Positions 44,746 through 55,440 of a stretch of 64,000 nucleotides of DNA are shown here, piece after piece. A program made the translations under genes and the position numbers. Source of the stretch: Arthrobacter sp. B6 (lineage in GTDB: Bacteria; Actinomycetota; Actinomycetes; Actinomycetales; Micrococcaceae); contig NZ_KV467168.1 in NCBI RefSeq assembly GCF_001663775.1, positions 2,966,780 to 3,030,779 on the forward strand, given 5' to 3'. Under the pieces are notes generated by a model. The model did not search any database. It worked only from the letters and a program-made list of their open reading frames with translations, and was not told the DNA's origin. The stretch's first letter is position 1; each line of letters opens with the position of its first letter.

Positions 44746-45744
44746 ATGAGCAGGCCGGAATCCGCGGTTGTCTTCCGCAAAATAGGCGGCCCCGAAGTGC
44801 TGGCCGTCGAAGCTGCTTCTCCACGTCAAGTCGCCGAAAACGATGTACGCATCAACGTGGCAGCATTCGCACTCAACCGGGCAGATCTGATGTTCATCCA
44901 TGGAGAGCACTACACCGTCCCGGTGTTCCCCTCGCGCATCGGGTCCGAGGCAGTGGGAACCGTTACCGAGATCGGCGCGAACGTCACGGCCTTCAACATC
45001 GGCGACCGCGTCACGAGCATTCCCTTCTTCACCGCAACCGACGGCGTGCAGGGAACAACAGCGGTCCTACCGTCAGACTATCTCACCCTTGCCCCGCCGG
45101 AACTTTCGGATGCCCAGGCCTGCTCTGTTTGGATGCAATATCTCACTTCCTACTTCGCCTTCGCAGAGGTAGCCAATCTCGGAAGCGAAGATACAGTGCT
45201 CGTCACTGCCGCCGCCAGTTCAGCCGGGCTTGGCGCCATCGAGATCGCACGCGCGCTGGGGGCGAAGGTGATCGCGACGACACGCTCCGATAAGAAGCGA
45301 TCGCTCCTCCTTGAGACCGGCGCAAACGAAGTAGTCCTCGTGGGAGTCGATGACCTCGGCGAGGTCATCGATCGCACCACCAATGGCAAAGGCGTTCGGG
45401 TCGCTTTCGATCCTGTCGGAGGAGAGTCCCTCGGCGCCTACGTCGATCATCTCGCACCCAACGCCGTCGTTTTCGGCTACGGGACACTGAGCGATTTGCA
45501 GCCCGTAATCCCTATGGCCGCTATGTGCAGAACCCAATCGGTTTTCCACCCGTACTCAATGTTCAACCACGTTGGACGGGCCGATGAGCGGAGGCGAGGT
45601 GTCGACTTCATCCTCAAGGGGATTCGCTCCGGCGCCCTGCGGCCCAGAGTCGACAGGGTCTTTGCTTTCGACCAAGTGCTTGACGCTTACCGCTACATGG
45701 AATCGAACGAACAGTCAGGGAAGATTGTCGTAGAAACAAGTTAG
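44746..45744 (+). CDS. Zinc-independent quinone oxidoreductase (MDR superfamily)
   Basis: A 332-aa medium-chain reductase. The catalytic fold begins SAVVFRKIGGPEVLAVE; PSRIGSEAVGTVTEIG is the substrate-domain glycine region and VLVTAAASSAGLGAIEIARALGAKV (as AAASSAGLGAIEIARALGAK) the NADPH-binding loop. No structural zinc cysteine cluster is present, matching QOR-type enzymes. ATG 44746 gives the family's usual start; an ATG at 44659 would add 29 residues of unrelated sequence. No clear ribosome site for either. A role in the neighbouring cyclic amide pathway is possible but unproven. Confidence 0.82.
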   Translation: MSRPESAVVFRKIGGPEVLAVEAASPRQVAENDVRINVAAFALNRADLMFIHGEHYTVPVFPSRIGSEAVGTVTEIGANVTAFNIGDRVTSIPFFTATDGVQGTTAVLPSDYLTLAPPELSDAQACSVWMQYLTSYFAFAEVANLGSEDTVLVTAAASSAGLGAIEIARALGAKVIATTRSDKKRSLLLETGANEVVLVGVDDLGEVIDRTTNGKGVRVAFDPVGGESLGAYVDHLAPNAVVFGYGTLSDLQPVIPMAAMCRTQSVFHPYSMFNHVGRADERRRGVDFILKGIRSGALRPRVDRVFAFDQVLDAYRYMESNEQSGKIVVETS

Positions 45745-45809
45745 CCTGAGGCGCCTGGGTCCGTGTCCGTGGACAGTCCGGCGGACACGGACCGGGGTCT
45801 GGCTCAGGC
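45744..45809. terminator. Double-stem bidirectional terminator
   Basis: GGTCCGTGTCCG (45758-45769) pairs perfectly with CGGACACGGACC (45782-45793), and outer arms GCCTGAG / CTCAGGC extend the structure. It lies between the convergent oxidoreductase and regulator genes. Confidence 0.65.
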
Positions 45810-45833
45810 ATGGACCGCACCGTCCCGGACTGT

Positions 45834-47408
45834 TCACGGATGTAAACGCGCGCCGTGCTCGTGCCCGGCGTCCTCAGGTGAGTCCTTTCTGGTTTTCGAG
45901 GGGGCTTCCGAAGTCGTTTTGTCTGGCATAGGTGGCCGCAGCACTTTGGCGATGAGGTGGACAGACAACAGCGCAGAGGGGATATCAAGCGGGACACCGA
46001 GTTCCCTTGCCCGGTTTAGCCGGGCCTGCAGTGTGTTCCGGTGCAGGTCAAGGGATTTCGCGGCGAGGCTGACTGAGCTGCGGTGATCGAGGAAGGCGGC
46101 CAGCGCGGTAATGATCACGTCGCGGTCAGGGGAGGTCATCAGTCGCGGCAGTGTTAGTTCAGCCACGAGCGCGACGGCGTCCACGTCGACGAATGTAGTG
46201 GCCGCGGCCACCCCGAGGTTGGCGAAGCCTAGAACCGTGCCGGGCCCCGTTGATCCGGCGGACTCAGCGGCGAGCCGCGCCTCACGCACGATCAACGCCA
46301 ACGCCGGGGCCTCCTCCCGCCATCGAGACAGTCCCGCCACCAAGCCAAGCTCGGCAAGAGCTGGCCCCAGCCGTGTCCTGAGTCGGGTTTCGAGCTGGGT
46401 CGAGGCGTCCTGATCCCCGGCCGGTACGAGCGTTAGCCAACCGCCGTGAACCTCAGCCAAGGGGCTGCGCACCGTGACCTTGCGCCAGAGCAGGCGCAAC
46501 ACGGCCGTCAGCTCGGGCCGATGGTCTTGCACCTGCCCGCTGCCGAAGCACACGGCAACGTATGATTCCCCTTCGCGCCAGCCCAATTGGTTCAGCAGGT
46601 GTCGGTGTTTTATCTCGAACTCGGCGCCTGACGCGTCAGGGTCCTGATCCAACCCGGCGATCGCTGCTGTGGGAACGGCCCGGGCAGTGCTCTGTAGGTC
46701 CTCCAACAGCCAGGCAGCCTTCACCGCAGGGGTGGCTACCTCAAGGATTGAGCGCACCAGCCGCAGGTTGTGGACGCCGGAAGTGGGCACGCGGGCCAAG
46801 AGGGTGAAGTGGACGGCGCTATTGGCCTCGCCGACTTCGACGGTGATGACTTCGTCAGCCTCCCGTGGAGGCATTCCGGTGGAGGCCAGAACCACGCCGT
46901 CGTACTCCAGCGAAACTCCGACCCCGTCCAGTTCCTTGGAAATGGTCTTGAGGACATCACCGAGGGTGGTGTCCTTTGCGACTGTCCGGGCGACCCTGGC
47001 TAGTTCGGCATCGACCACTGACAGGGCCGCTCCGATCTCGGCCGCCAGTGCCAGGGCCAGCGCTGCAGGGTCCCCGTCAGTGGCCAACAGGGTGATGCCC
47101 AGCCGCTCGGCCAATCCGACTGCCGCGCTTGCATAGGCGCCGTCGGCCACGACGACGGCGCTGGCCCTCCGCTCCCAGGCCTGTCGCAACGCCGCGGATA
47201 CCAGCCAACCCCCTGATCCCATCTCTGACGAGAGGACCACCACAGTATTAGGCCGCACCTGCCGGATTGCCTCAAGCTGGGAGACGAGAACAACACTTTC
47301 AATCAACCCGCTGGATGGAGTGAGATACAGCGGCGTGGAGCCACGGAGGGAGCCGTGCGCCAATAGACCGGCGACGTCGAGCCGGGTTTCATTTTTCGAT
47401 CTACGCAT
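45834..47408 (-). CDS. PucR/CdaR-family transcriptional regulator
   Basis: A 524-aa regulator. The N-terminal PucR-like ligand domain covers about 1-130 (for example LIESVVLVSQLEAIRQVRP and ASAVVVADGAYASAAVGLAE), followed by a GGDEF-like middle region. The C-terminal helix-turn-helix is SSVSLAAKSLDLHRNTLQAR (about 455-475). The tail after it (PSKTRKDSPEDAGHEHGARLHP, basic and disordered) is longer than usual. ATG 47408 overlaps the end of the DUF917 gene by 8 nt (ATGCGTAG), so the regulator is translated with the enzymes it probably controls. Confidence 0.85.
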   Translation of the reverse strand: MRRSKNETRLDVAGLLAHGSLRGSTPLYLTPSSGLIESVVLVSQLEAIRQVRPNTVVVLSSEMGSGGWLVSAALRQAWERRASAVVVADGAYASAAVGLAERLGITLLATDGDPAALALALAAEIGAALSVVDAELARVARTVAKDTTLGDVLKTISKELDGVGVSLEYDGVVLASTGMPPREADEVITVEVGEANSAVHFTLLARVPTSGVHNLRLVRSILEVATPAVKAAWLLEDLQSTARAVPTAAIAGLDQDPDASGAEFEIKHRHLLNQLGWREGESYVAVCFGSGQVQDHRPELTAVLRLLWRKVTVRSPLAEVHGGWLTLVPAGDQDASTQLETRLRTRLGPALAELGLVAGLSRWREEAPALALIVREARLAAESAGSTGPGTVLGFANLGVAAATTFVDVDAVALVAELTLPRLMTSPDRDVIITALAAFLDHRSSVSLAAKSLDLHRNTLQARLNRARELGVPLDIPSALLSVHLIAKVLRPPMPDKTTSEAPSKTRKDSPEDAGHEHGARLHP

Positions 47409-48483
47409 GTCGCCGTCTTGGGTGCAGAATCGGAATGCCAAAGGCCTTTGGGTCGGTGAGATCAAGCCCCGCCTCCGTGTACCACTGCGCCGCTGCCGTG
47501 ATCTTCACGATGTCCATGACGTCGCCTACCTGGACGTCGTCGATGTTGACCACTGTGCCCTGCTCGGAATTGAGCAGCGTTACCATGTCCGGGACGGCTG
47601 CTGTTACCGCGCCGTCCACGAGGACCAGCAGGATCTCATTCTGGATTTCAAGACGGACGATGCGTCCGGTGGTTTCGTCTTCCAGCGTTACGCTGGACGG
47701 CTGCGCCGGCAGACCGAGGTCTGTTGGCCGGGAGAGGCTTTCGATGTGGCTCACGCGGGCCCGGGCGATTCGGGTGCTGTCGAGGAATTCGGCGAGCAAC
47801 AGCAGCTTTCTCTCAACAGTGGTGCTCGCGTTCAGGATTTGCCCGATCCGTATCATTCGGCTGATGGAGCCATGGACGCCATGCTCCATCAGCTGTTGTG
47901 CGGAACACGGATACATGGCGGTGGCTGCCCAGCCGCCGAGTTCGGTCACTATGGCGCGCACCAGCGTTTCGGCCCGCTGCGCGCTTTCGACCTCAACCAC
48001 CGCCCGTTCCCCAGTTACCCCCATGAGCGCGATAGGGCCGATCGCCACGTTTCCAATGTTCAGCGTCGTTTGGCTGATCAAGGGGAAGACGCGGCCCATG
48101 GGGTCGGCATCGATAACGGGCAGCGAGGACTGCAGCCCAACCATGAGGGGGACGATTCCGTTGATATTGGCGGCAGCGAGCGAGTAGATCGCCCGCACCG
48201 ACCGGCCGAGACTGGCCTCGATGGCACGGATGCAGCCGAGGAACTCATCGCCCACGGGAGGCATGTCGGCGATGAAAAGCCCCTGCGTTACCATTCCGAC
48301 CGCCACCACCAGATCGTCGGGAGCAAGCTCGTCGACGGTGATGAGTTCCAATGACCGACCCTCCATGGCCCGTTGGATCATTTCTGCGTAGATGTAAATA
48401 GCTGTCGGGTCGATGGTGCAGGTCAGGAAGTGGGCCCCGGTGCGGAGGTTCCGGACGTCCTCGGTATTGAGTACGGTGCTCAT
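47401..48483 (-). CDS. DUF917 (S-Me-THD-like) family protein
   Basis: A 360-aa protein of the DUF917 family, recognised from VVAVGMVTQGLFIADMPP, SLAAANINGIVPLMVGLQSS and VIDADPMGRVFPLISQTTLN (each a conserved block). No enzymatic activity is established for the family; members often sit next to hydantoinase/oxoprolinase genes and PucR regulators, as here. It overlaps the upstream HyuA-like gene by 4 nt and the downstream regulator by 8 nt, so the three are tightly coupled. The C-terminus ends ILHPRRRHA. Confidence 0.82.
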   Translation of the reverse strand: MSTVLNTEDVRNLRTGAHFLTCTIDPTAIYIYAEMIQRAMEGRSLELITVDELAPDDLVVAVGMVTQGLFIADMPPVGDEFLGCIRAIEASLGRSVRAIYSLAAANINGIVPLMVGLQSSLPVIDADPMGRVFPLISQTTLNIGNVAIGPIALMGVTGERAVVEVESAQRAETLVRAIVTELGGWAATAMYPCSAQQLMEHGVHGSISRMIRIGQILNASTTVERKLLLLAEFLDSTRIARARVSHIESLSRPTDLGLPAQPSSVTLEDETTGRIVRLEIQNEILLVLVDGAVTAAVPDMVTLLNSEQGTVVNIDDVQVGDVMDIVKITAAAQWYTEAGLDLTDPKAFGIPILHPRRRHA

Positions 48484-49799
48484 TGGGTGGCTCCCCTCGC
48501 GGCTGTGGGCAGCACGTGTTCCTCGTCGGCGAACGTTTCTCCTGCCGCTTGGACCCGGATTCGAACGATGCCGGGGTTGCCGTAGGGCATGGCATAGACG
48601 TTCGACTCAATGATGTCGGTTTGCCCGGGGGTGGCGCCTAACTGGACGGCCGCTGAGTGGGCGTCGTCCTCGGCGAGGTTCTGTACTCGTTTCAGGTCGA
48701 CCCGCCCGCTGACGGTCTCGAGCCTGTCGATCCAAGCTGTCAGCGGCGCAGCGGCAGATCCTACCAGCGCGGCGTCCTGGGCCGCCGACAGGGTGGGCAC
48801 CAGCCCGAAGGGCAGCGCAACATCTTTCGAGTCGCGGAGGTCGGCAATCACGGAGGGGAAGTCTGCGCGAACCGGATGGTGGGCGGTGTATGGCTCGAGA
48901 ATGGCGGCGTTGCTGGCGAGGCTCGCGTCAAATCCTTGGCGAATGAGGCTTCTGGCGACGGGCAGGCCTCCATGGATGTGACCCACCATGGCCCCAGCCT
49001 CGGTGCAGAGAATGACTTCCCCCTCGGGGATTCCCGCCAACGTGGCCGCGCCAAGGATTCCCATCGCGGGCTCGGCGCGCAACCCGTGCACAGGCGCCAA
49101 TGCCAGCCGTGACAGAGGTGCGCGGCCGCCGTCGTTCTTTGCAAACGACAAGAGGGCGGCCGGGAACTGGCGCCGGCCTGCCGCCTCAAGCATGACAGCC
49201 AGATCTTCCCCCGTCTGCATCAGGGCACTGTTAAGGATGGCCGTGTAGTCGCGGTCGCGGAAAACGCTGGAATAGAAGTCACTGGAAATACTGATCCGGA
49301 TGTCTCTGTCGTTGCCTAGGATCGCATCGGCTATGCGCGTTTCATGGTCACTTGACGCCGTCGAACCAACGGAAGTTACCGCCACGTTCCGTACGTCACG
49401 GGAAAGGATGCCGGGGAGATCGGCCAGGAACCCCTCCAAGTCCAACGGGGCCAGAGGCCGTCCCCGCAGATCGTGACCCCCGGCGACATGAACCGTCCGG
49501 GTCACTGCCGGCTCAACAAGGGGTGGTAGCACGGTCATGTGGAAGGCGTCCGCGGGGGGACGGGGCGAAATACGGATGGCGACAACGTCGGCCAGTTTCC
49601 GCTCCCCCAAGACCCGCCCGACGTCGACAGTGATCTCCGTGATGCCCGACCCGAACTCCCGACGGAGCCCTGACAGGGACGATTCCAACGCTTCCGGCAA
49701 GCTGCCCGCGTGCACCTCTTGACCGGCGGAAACTACAGTCAGCCCGTCCAGCACAACGGTCCGGCAGCTGGTTCCCTCTAGCCGCAGTCCCACTCTCAT
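48480..49799 (-). CDS. HyuA-like hydantoinase/oxoprolinase ASKHA protein, short form
   Basis: A 439-aa protein related to the hydantoinase/oxoprolinase A subunit but shorter (HyuA here is 683 aa). Recognisable parts include SRDVRNVAVTSVGSTASSDHE, RDIRISISSDFYSSVFRDRD and YTAILNSALMQ. The N-terminal phosphate motif is weak: MRVGLRLEGTSCRTVVLDG replaces the usual DxGGTFTD, so ATP binding may be altered. AGGAAC precedes the ATG at 49799. First gene of a three-gene overlapped operon with DUF917 and PucR proteins; no HyuB partner is included. Confidence 0.7.
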   Translation of the reverse strand: MRVGLRLEGTSCRTVVLDGLTVVSAGQEVHAGSLPEALESSLSGLRREFGSGITEITVDVGRVLGERKLADVVAIRISPRPPADAFHMTVLPPLVEPAVTRTVHVAGGHDLRGRPLAPLDLEGFLADLPGILSRDVRNVAVTSVGSTASSDHETRIADAILGNDRDIRISISSDFYSSVFRDRDYTAILNSALMQTGEDLAVMLEAAGRRQFPAALLSFAKNDGGRAPLSRLALAPVHGLRAEPAMGILGAATLAGIPEGEVILCTEAGAMVGHIHGGLPVARSLIRQGFDASLASNAAILEPYTAHHPVRADFPSVIADLRDSKDVALPFGLVPTLSAAQDAALVGSAAAPLTAWIDRLETVSGRVDLKRVQNLAEDDAHSAAVQLGATPGQTDIIESNVYAMPYGNPGIVRIRVQAAGETFADEEHVLPTAARGATQ

Positions 49800-50233
49800 T
49801 GTTCAGTTCCTGCCTGGCGTCCACCAACGGCGTTATCTGTCGAGTGGTGAATATTCTCCATGTGCATAAGGTCCACCACTAATCGTCCTCTAAGGCTCCC
49901 GCCGGCCACTGAAGAGAGCATCGTCGCATGCTCCCTCAGCCTATCGGGACGTTGAGCAAGATACCCAGCGCGGTCGGTTAGCCAAGTAGGCCAGCACGGG
50001 CACGAATACCCGGTGTTGTGGACCCTCTAAGGGCGGACCGACGCCCGGGAGTCGAAGCTGGTGACGCTGACCAGCGCGTCGGACATCTTCCGCTGTTTGC
50101 CCTTTCGGAGCCGGCATCTACGCTGTCCGAGAACCAACCCAATTTCCCCTCCGGCAGCCCGGCTGAATCCCAGCCCGCGGACGTAAACTGACCTTCGCAT
50201 CACGTTCCGTGAGCCCTGGACCAGGAGCCGCTC
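49800..50233. promoter_or_regulatory. 434-nt divergent gap with a candidate operator
   Basis: AGTGGTG (49843-49849) and CACCACT (49874-49880) are inverted 7-mers 24 nt apart over an AT-rich core, about 45-80 nt before the HyuA-like start, and could be a PucR-type site. The remainder up to the ABC exporter shows no gene; AGGAG at 50223-50227 is the ribosome site of the exporter. Confidence 0.35.
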
Positions 50234-51982
50234 TTGCTCTGGAAACTGCTTGTTGAATACCTGCGGCCGCACCGGCCGCTGCTGGTCGCCGTCGTGGTTT
50301 TCCAGCTGGCACAGTCCATCGCGTCCTTGTACCTGCCCACGCTGAACGCGGACATCATCGACGAGGGCGTGGCGAAGGGGAACACCGGCGTCATCCTGAG
50401 CCTGGGTGCCCTGATGCTGGGAATCACGCTGCTGCAGATCATCTGCGCCGTGATCGCGGTGTACTTCGGGGCGAAGGCCGCCATGGGCACCGGCCGGGAT
50501 TTGCGCGGCGCCATCTTCGCACGGGTGGGGGAGTTCTCTGAGCAGGAAGTGACGAAGTTCGGCGCGCCCAGCCTGATCACACGCTCCACCAACGACGTCC
50601 AGCAGGTCCAGCAGCTGGTGCTGATGGCCGCCACCATGATGGTGGCCGCGCCTATGCTCGCCATCGGCGGGGTGATCATGGCGGTCCGGCAGGACGTGCA
50701 GCTGTCCTGGCTGATCGCCGTCGCCGTGCCGGTGCTGCTGGTCGGCGTGGGCCTGATCATCATCCGGATGGTGCCGCTGTTCCGGAAGATGCAGAAGCGG
50801 ATCGACACCGTGAACCGGGTGCTCCGCGAGCAGCTCACCGGCATCCGGGTGGTGCGCGCGTTCGTCCGCGAGGACATCGAGACCGCCCGCTTCGCCCAGG
50901 CCAACGAGGACGTCACGGACACCGCGCTGCGTGCCGGCCGGCTGATGGCGCTCGCGTTCCCGGTGGTGATGCTGGTGCTGAACGTCTCCAGCGTGGCCGT
51001 GATCTGGTTCGGTTCGTTCCGGATCGAGGACGGCTCCATGCAGGTGGGCACCCTCATCGCGTTCCTGAGCTACCTCATGCAGATCCTCATGTCTGTCATG
51101 ATGGCCACGTTTATGGCGGTGATGATCCCGCGCGCCGCGGTGTCCGCGGACCGGATCGGCGAGGGGCTGGGCACGGTGTCGAGCGTCCGCCCGCCGAAGA
51201 ACCCGCTCCCCAGCGCTGTTTCTTCAGACGGCCGGCGCCGTGGCGAGCTGGAAATGCTCGACGCCGGATTCGCCTACCCGGGTGCCGACCAGCCGGTCCT
51301 TTCCGGGATCAGCTTCACCGCCAGGGCGGGGCAGACGACGGCGATCGTCGGCAGCACCGGCGCCGGCAAGACCACCCTGGTGAACCTCATGCCGCGGCTG
51401 TTCGACGCCACCACGGGTTCGGTCCGGATCGACGGCGTGGACGTCCGCGAGCTGCACCCGGACCTGCTCTGGGGGCACATCGGGCTGGTGCCGCAGCGGC
51501 CCTACCTGTTCACCGGCACGGTCCGCAGCAACCTGCAGTACGGCAAGCCGGACGCCACCGAGGACGAGCTCTGGGCCGCGCTGGAGATCGCCCAGGCCCG
51601 ACACTTTGTGGAGGAGATGGAGGGCGGGCTGGATGCGTCCATCTCGCAGGGCGGCACCAACGTCTCCGGCGGGCAGCGGCAGCGGCTGGCCATCGCCCGG
51701 GCCCTGGTGAAACGGCCCGAGCTCTACATCTTCGACGATTCGTTCTCCTCGCTGGACACCGGCACCGACGCCCGGCTGCGGCAGGCGCTCAAGCGCAGCA
51801 CCGCCGGCGCCACGCTGGTGATCATCGCCCAGCGCGTGTCCAGCATCGTTGACGCGGACCAGATTTTAGTGCTCGACGGCGGCAGGATCGTCGGGCGCGG
51901 AACGCACGGCGAGCTGCTGGAGACCTCGGAAACGTACCGCGAGATCGTCTCCTCCCAGCTGGCAGCGGAGGAAACGGTATGA
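50234..51982 (+). CDS. ABC exporter half-transporter with degenerate ATPase site
   Basis: A 582-aa membrane-ATPase fusion: six helices (about 15-320), then the nucleotide-binding domain with Walker [13 protein letters not shown], signature [16 protein letters not shown] and Walker [13 protein letters not shown]. The catalytic glutamate after Walker B is aspartate (FDD) and the H-loop histidine is glutamine (IIAQRVS), the pattern of the degenerate half in heterodimeric exporters such as TM287/288 or LmrCD. The TTG start at 50234 has AGGAG six nt upstream; no better start exists after an in-frame stop. It overlaps its partner by 4 nt. Confidence 0.92.
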   Translation: MLWKLLVEYLRPHRPLLVAVVVFQLAQSIASLYLPTLNADIIDEGVAKGNTGVILSLGALMLGITLLQIICAVIAVYFGAKAAMGTGRDLRGAIFARVGEFSEQEVTKFGAPSLITRSTNDVQQVQQLVLMAATMMVAAPMLAIGGVIMAVRQDVQLSWLIAVAVPVLLVGVGLIIIRMVPLFRKMQKRIDTVNRVLREQLTGIRVVRAFVREDIETARFAQANEDVTDTALRAGRLMALAFPVVMLVLNVSSVAVIWFGSFRIEDGSMQVGTLIAFLSYLMQILMSVMMATFMAVMIPRAAVSADRIGEGLGTVSSVRPPKNPLPSAVSSDGRRRGELEMLDAGFAYPGADQPVLSGISFTARAGQTTAIVGSTGAGKTTLVNLMPRLFDATTGSVRIDGVDVRELHPDLLWGHIGLVPQRPYLFTGTVRSNLQYGKPDATEDELWAALEIAQARHFVEEMEGGLDASISQGGTNVSGGQRQRLAIARALVKRPELYIFDDSFSSLDTGTDARLRQALKRSTAGATLVIIAQRVSSIVDADQILVLDGGRIVGRGTHGELLETSETYREIVSSQLAAEETV

Positions 51983-54021
51983 GCTCGCCGCACCGGCCGC
52001 CGTCGGGCGCCACCCACAACGCCGCCACCGGCGGAACCGCACCCGCCTCCAAAACCGGGACTGCCGACGTCGTACGCATTCCGCGTCCCCGCGGCGGGCC
52101 GGGACACGGCGGACCCTTCGCGGGGATGAACGTTCCGGCGGAGAAGGCGATGAACTTCGGGCCGTCGGCCAGGCGGCTGCTGGGCACGCTGCGGCCGGAG
52201 CGGGCGTGGCTGCTGTTGGTGCTGGTGATGGGGATCGCCAGTGTGGCGCTGTCGGTGATCGGGCCGCGGCTGCTGGGGGAGGGCACCAACCTGATCTTCG
52301 CGGGGGTGGTGTCCCGGGACCTGCCGGCCGGGGCGAGCAAGGCGGACGTGATTGCGCAGCTGCGGGCGACGGGGCAGAACCAGCAGGCGGACATGCTCAC
52401 GCCCATGGCGCTGACGCCGGGTGAGGGGATCGATTTCGCGGCGCTGTCCAGTGTGCTGTTGTGGGCGCTGGTGCTGTATGTGCTGGCGTCGGCGTTTATG
52501 TGGGTGCAGGCGTATGTGCTGAACGGGGTGGTGCAGCGGACGGTGTTCGGGCTGCGCGGGGAGGTGGAGGCGAAGATCCATCGGCTGCCGCTGCGGTACT
52601 TCGATTCCATCCAGCGCGGTGAGCTTCTGAGCCGGGTGACCAACGACGTCGACAACATCTCGCAGAGCCTGCAGCAGTCAATCAGCCAGGTTGTCTCGTC
52701 GGTGCTGACGGTGGTGGGTGTGCTGGTGATGATGTTCATCCTGTCGCCCACGCTGGCGCTGATCGCTCTGGTGACCGTGCCGCTGACGCTGGGGATCACG
52801 GCGCTGATTGCCAAGCGCTCGCAGAAGCTGTTTGTGGCGCAGTGGAAGAACACGGGGGAGCTGAACGGGCAGATCGAGGAGACGTACACCGGGCATGCGC
52901 TGGTGAAGGTGTTCGGCCGGCAGCGCGAGGTGGAGGAGCGGTTCCGGCAGAAGAACGCGGAGCTGTACGAGGCGAGCTTCGGCGCGCAGTTCATTTCCGG
53001 GCTGATCATGCCGGCCATGACGTTCATCGGGAACCTGGTGTACGTGGGGATCGCGGTGGTGGGCGGGCTGCAGGTGGCGTCCGGTGCCATGCAGCTGGGC
53101 GACGTGCAGGCGTTTATCCAGTACTCGCGGCAGTTCACCATGCCGCTGGCGCAGCTGGGGTCCATGGCCAACCTGCTGCAGTCCGGGGTGGCGTCCGCCG
53201 AGCGGGTGTTCTCCTTGTTGGACGAGGATGAGGAACTGCCGGATCCTTTGCCTGGGGTTTCGTCCGACGGTTTCGGCCGGGGCCGGCTGGTGTTTGAGGA
53301 CGTCTCCTTCTCCTACTCGCCGGACAAGCCGCTGATCTCTTCGCTTTCTCTGGTGGCCGAGCCGGGGCAGACTGTGGCGATTGTGGGGCCGACCGGGGCT
53401 GGGAAAACCACGCTGGTGAACCTGATGATGCGGTTCTACGAGCTGGATGCGGGGCGGATAACGCTCGACGGCGTGGACGTCACCTCGGTGCCGCGGCGCG
53501 AGCTGCGCTCGCGGCTGGGCATGGTGCTGCAGGATACGTGGCTGTTTGGCGGGACCATCCGGGACAACATCGCGTACGGCCGGCCTTCAGCTACCGAGGC
53601 GGAGATCCTGGAGGCGGCCCGGGCCACATACGTGGACCGGTTCGTGCGGTCCCTGCCGGACGGGTACGACACGGTTTTGGAGGACGAGGGTGGGAACGTG
53701 TCCGCCGGTGAGAAGCAGTTGCTGACCATCGCGCGTGCTTTTCTGGCGCGGCCGTCGGTGCTGATCCTGGATGAGGCGACGTCTTCAGTGGATACGCGGA
53801 CCGAGGTCTTGGTGCAGAAGGCTATGAGTGCGCTGCGTTCCGACCGGACTTCTTTTGTGATCGCGCACCGCCTGTCCACCATCCGCGACGCCGACCTCAT
53901 CCTGGTGATGGAGGCCGGGCAGATCGTGGAGCAGGGCACACACGCTTCGCTGCTGGCTGCCGGCGGGGCGTACGCACGGCTGTACGAGGCGCAGTTCGCG
54001 GCGCCTGCGGCGGAGGTTTGA
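51979..54021 (+). CDS. ABC exporter half-transporter with canonical ATPase site
   Basis: A 680-aa partner subunit. A polar N-terminal region of about 60 residues precedes six helices, followed by Walker [13 protein letters not shown], Walker [13 protein letters not shown] with the catalytic glutamate, and H-loop VIAHRLSTI. Its signature is degenerate (NVSAGEKQ), which is expected because it faces the degenerate site of the other half. Together they should export a drug, lipid or peptide across the membrane with one active ATP site. Translationally coupled to the upstream gene. Substrate unknown. Confidence 0.93.
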   Translation: MSSPHRPPSGATHNAATGGTAPASKTGTADVVRIPRPRGGPGHGGPFAGMNVPAEKAMNFGPSARRLLGTLRPERAWLLLVLVMGIASVALSVIGPRLLGEGTNLIFAGVVSRDLPAGASKADVIAQLRATGQNQQADMLTPMALTPGEGIDFAALSSVLLWALVLYVLASAFMWVQAYVLNGVVQRTVFGLRGEVEAKIHRLPLRYFDSIQRGELLSRVTNDVDNISQSLQQSISQVVSSVLTVVGVLVMMFILSPTLALIALVTVPLTLGITALIAKRSQKLFVAQWKNTGELNGQIEETYTGHALVKVFGRQREVEERFRQKNAELYEASFGAQFISGLIMPAMTFIGNLVYVGIAVVGGLQVASGAMQLGDVQAFIQYSRQFTMPLAQLGSMANLLQSGVASAERVFSLLDEDEELPDPLPGVSSDGFGRGRLVFEDVSFSYSPDKPLISSLSLVAEPGQTVAIVGPTGAGKTTLVNLMMRFYELDAGRITLDGVDVTSVPRRELRSRLGMVLQDTWLFGGTIRDNIAYGRPSATEAEILEAARATYVDRFVRSLPDGYDTVLEDEGGNVSAGEKQLLTIARAFLARPSVLILDEATSSVDTRTEVLVQKAMSALRSDRTSFVIAHRLSTIRDADLILVMEAGQIVEQGTHASLLAAGGAYARLYEAQFAAPAAEV

Positions 54022-54324
54022 GCGCTGTTGAAATAGGGGATTGATTTTCAGCTACTTATCCGAAACCGACATGCCGATTCGTCACATGTCCTCGTTTCTG
54101 GGCACTCCGTGCCTCTAGGCAGATGTGGAGGTCGGAAGCGACCGCAATCTACGGTTGAATTGACGACGGTTTCGGCAAGTTACGCCCCGGCTGTCTTGCC
54201 CTGAAAACCGTGGACAGCTTCCGATACTTGAACAAGATGGGACTTATAAGCCATCTGAAATGGATTTGCTACAGTACGGTGATACAGACCGAATTGGGTG
54301 GTTTTGGGCTGCTAAGGAGTATGG
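54022..54324. other. Left boundary of the low-GC island and promoter region
   Basis: This 303-nt gap marks a change from about 70% GC in the exporter genes to a much more AT-rich sequence. It must hold the promoter of the five-gene system, but I see no unambiguous -35/-10 pair. No direct repeat, tRNA or integrase gene is visible at the junction. TAAGGAG at 54313-54319 is the ribosome site for the next gene. Confidence 0.5.
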
Positions 54325-55440
54325 GTGAAGGCTCTTCTTGCCGAGAAACTGCTGGCTGAGGTGACCGGGATCGATGACCTTTCCCGTTTAACCGAAATTA
54401 CCCAACGGCTTAGGACTCTGGCCGACGTAAAATACGACGATTATGACGGCTACGGGCCGGGCGTTCGGTTCATGGAGTCGCTGGCCCTCTGGCTGAATGA
54501 GTTCAAAGATGAGCACCGAGAGCCCGCGCTAAAGTTCATCCTCAATCGACTCACTTACATCTCTGGAACTGAGTTGGACCACCTTGTTTCGACCGTGTAC
54601 AAGGACATGCTTCGTCCAAAGTTACTCGAAGCGGCCGCCCGCCAACTGATGCTGCCAACTTGGGCAGTTACGAGGATAGCTAAGTCGGCTGAATTTCAAT
54701 CTATACAGCGTCGAACCCTGATTCTGGGGATGAGCGACGGCGCTCGCCTGGATAAGCTGCGACGTGCCAGCCAGCTGTCCACAGAGCAATTTCATTTGGT
54801 TTCGACGCTTGATGAAGACAAAGCAATGGATATGAAATCAAAACTTGGCGAGGCGCTAAGGGAACGACAACTGCCGGGTGAGGCTAAGTTTCAGTCAGTC
54901 ATTGTTGTGGATGATTTTTCCGGAAGCGGTACGACGATGCTGAGGTTCGATGATGATGCTTGGAAAGGAAAGTTGCCGAAGATACAGAGGCATATCGCAG
55001 ATCTTAAATTGAACGGCGTCGTTGCACAGGACGCAAGCGTGATTGTCCTTTTATATCTGCTGACCCATTTGGCGAAATGTCAACTCATCAGCCGGATGCA
55101 GGAGGCCGGACTGACCGAGCCAGATTTCACCCTCATTGCCGCCCACACGTTTGACGAAGATTTCCCTCTAACCGAGGAGAATGATGGGGAGTTCTGGGGG
55201 ATTTGCGCTGAGTACTTTAGAAAGGAGTGGGCTAACCAACACTCAGCTCTGGCCGGTGATCTTTCGCATGGATTCGGTGGCAGCGCCCTGCCGTTGATCA
55301 TTCACCATAATGCTCCGAATAACGCTCCGCCAATCCTATGGAAAGACGAATCGAATGAGAGCGTTCGAGGGGATGCAACGCAACGCGAGTGGATTGGTGT
55401 TTTTCCTCGCCACGAGCGTCATCATCCGGGGAGGCCTTAG
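54325..55440 (+). CDS. Phosphoribosyltransferase-like protein of a predicted conflict system
   Basis: A 371-aa protein with a clear type I PRTase PRPP loop, VIVVDDFSGSGTTM (residues 192-205): two acidic residues followed by SGSGTT. ILGMSDGARLDKLRRAS (133-149) likely forms the other side of the pocket. Large N-terminal (1-125) and C-terminal segments do not resemble salvage PRTases; from memory this matches a family named PRTase-CE from conflict systems. It may attach phosphoribose to, or release it from, a nucleotide-like molecule. GTG 54325 follows AGGAG at 5 nt. First of five genes; the next ATG follows its stop directly. Confidence 0.75.
   Translation: MKALLAEKLLAEVTGIDDLSRLTEITQRLRTLADVKYDDYDGYGPGVRFMESLALWLNEFKDEHREPALKFILNRLTYISGTELDHLVSTVYKDMLRPKLLEAAARQLMLPTWAVTRIAKSAEFQSIQRRTLILGMSDGARLDKLRRASQLSTEQFHLVSTLDEDKAMDMKSKLGEALRERQLPGEAKFQSVIVVDDFSGSGTTMLRFDDDAWKGKLPKIQRHIADLKLNGVVAQDASVIVLLYLLTHLAKCQLISRMQEAGLTEPDFTLIAAHTFDEDFPLTEENDGEFWGICAEYFRKEWANQHSALAGDLSHGFGGSALPLIIHHNAPNNAPPILWKDESNESVRGDATQREWIGVFPRHERHHPGRP

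Noticed and set aside
51822..53171. Minus-strand frames over the ABC exporter genes
   Set aside because: Both exporter genes have complete Walker, signature and H-loop motifs on the plus strand; the minus frames are composition artefacts.
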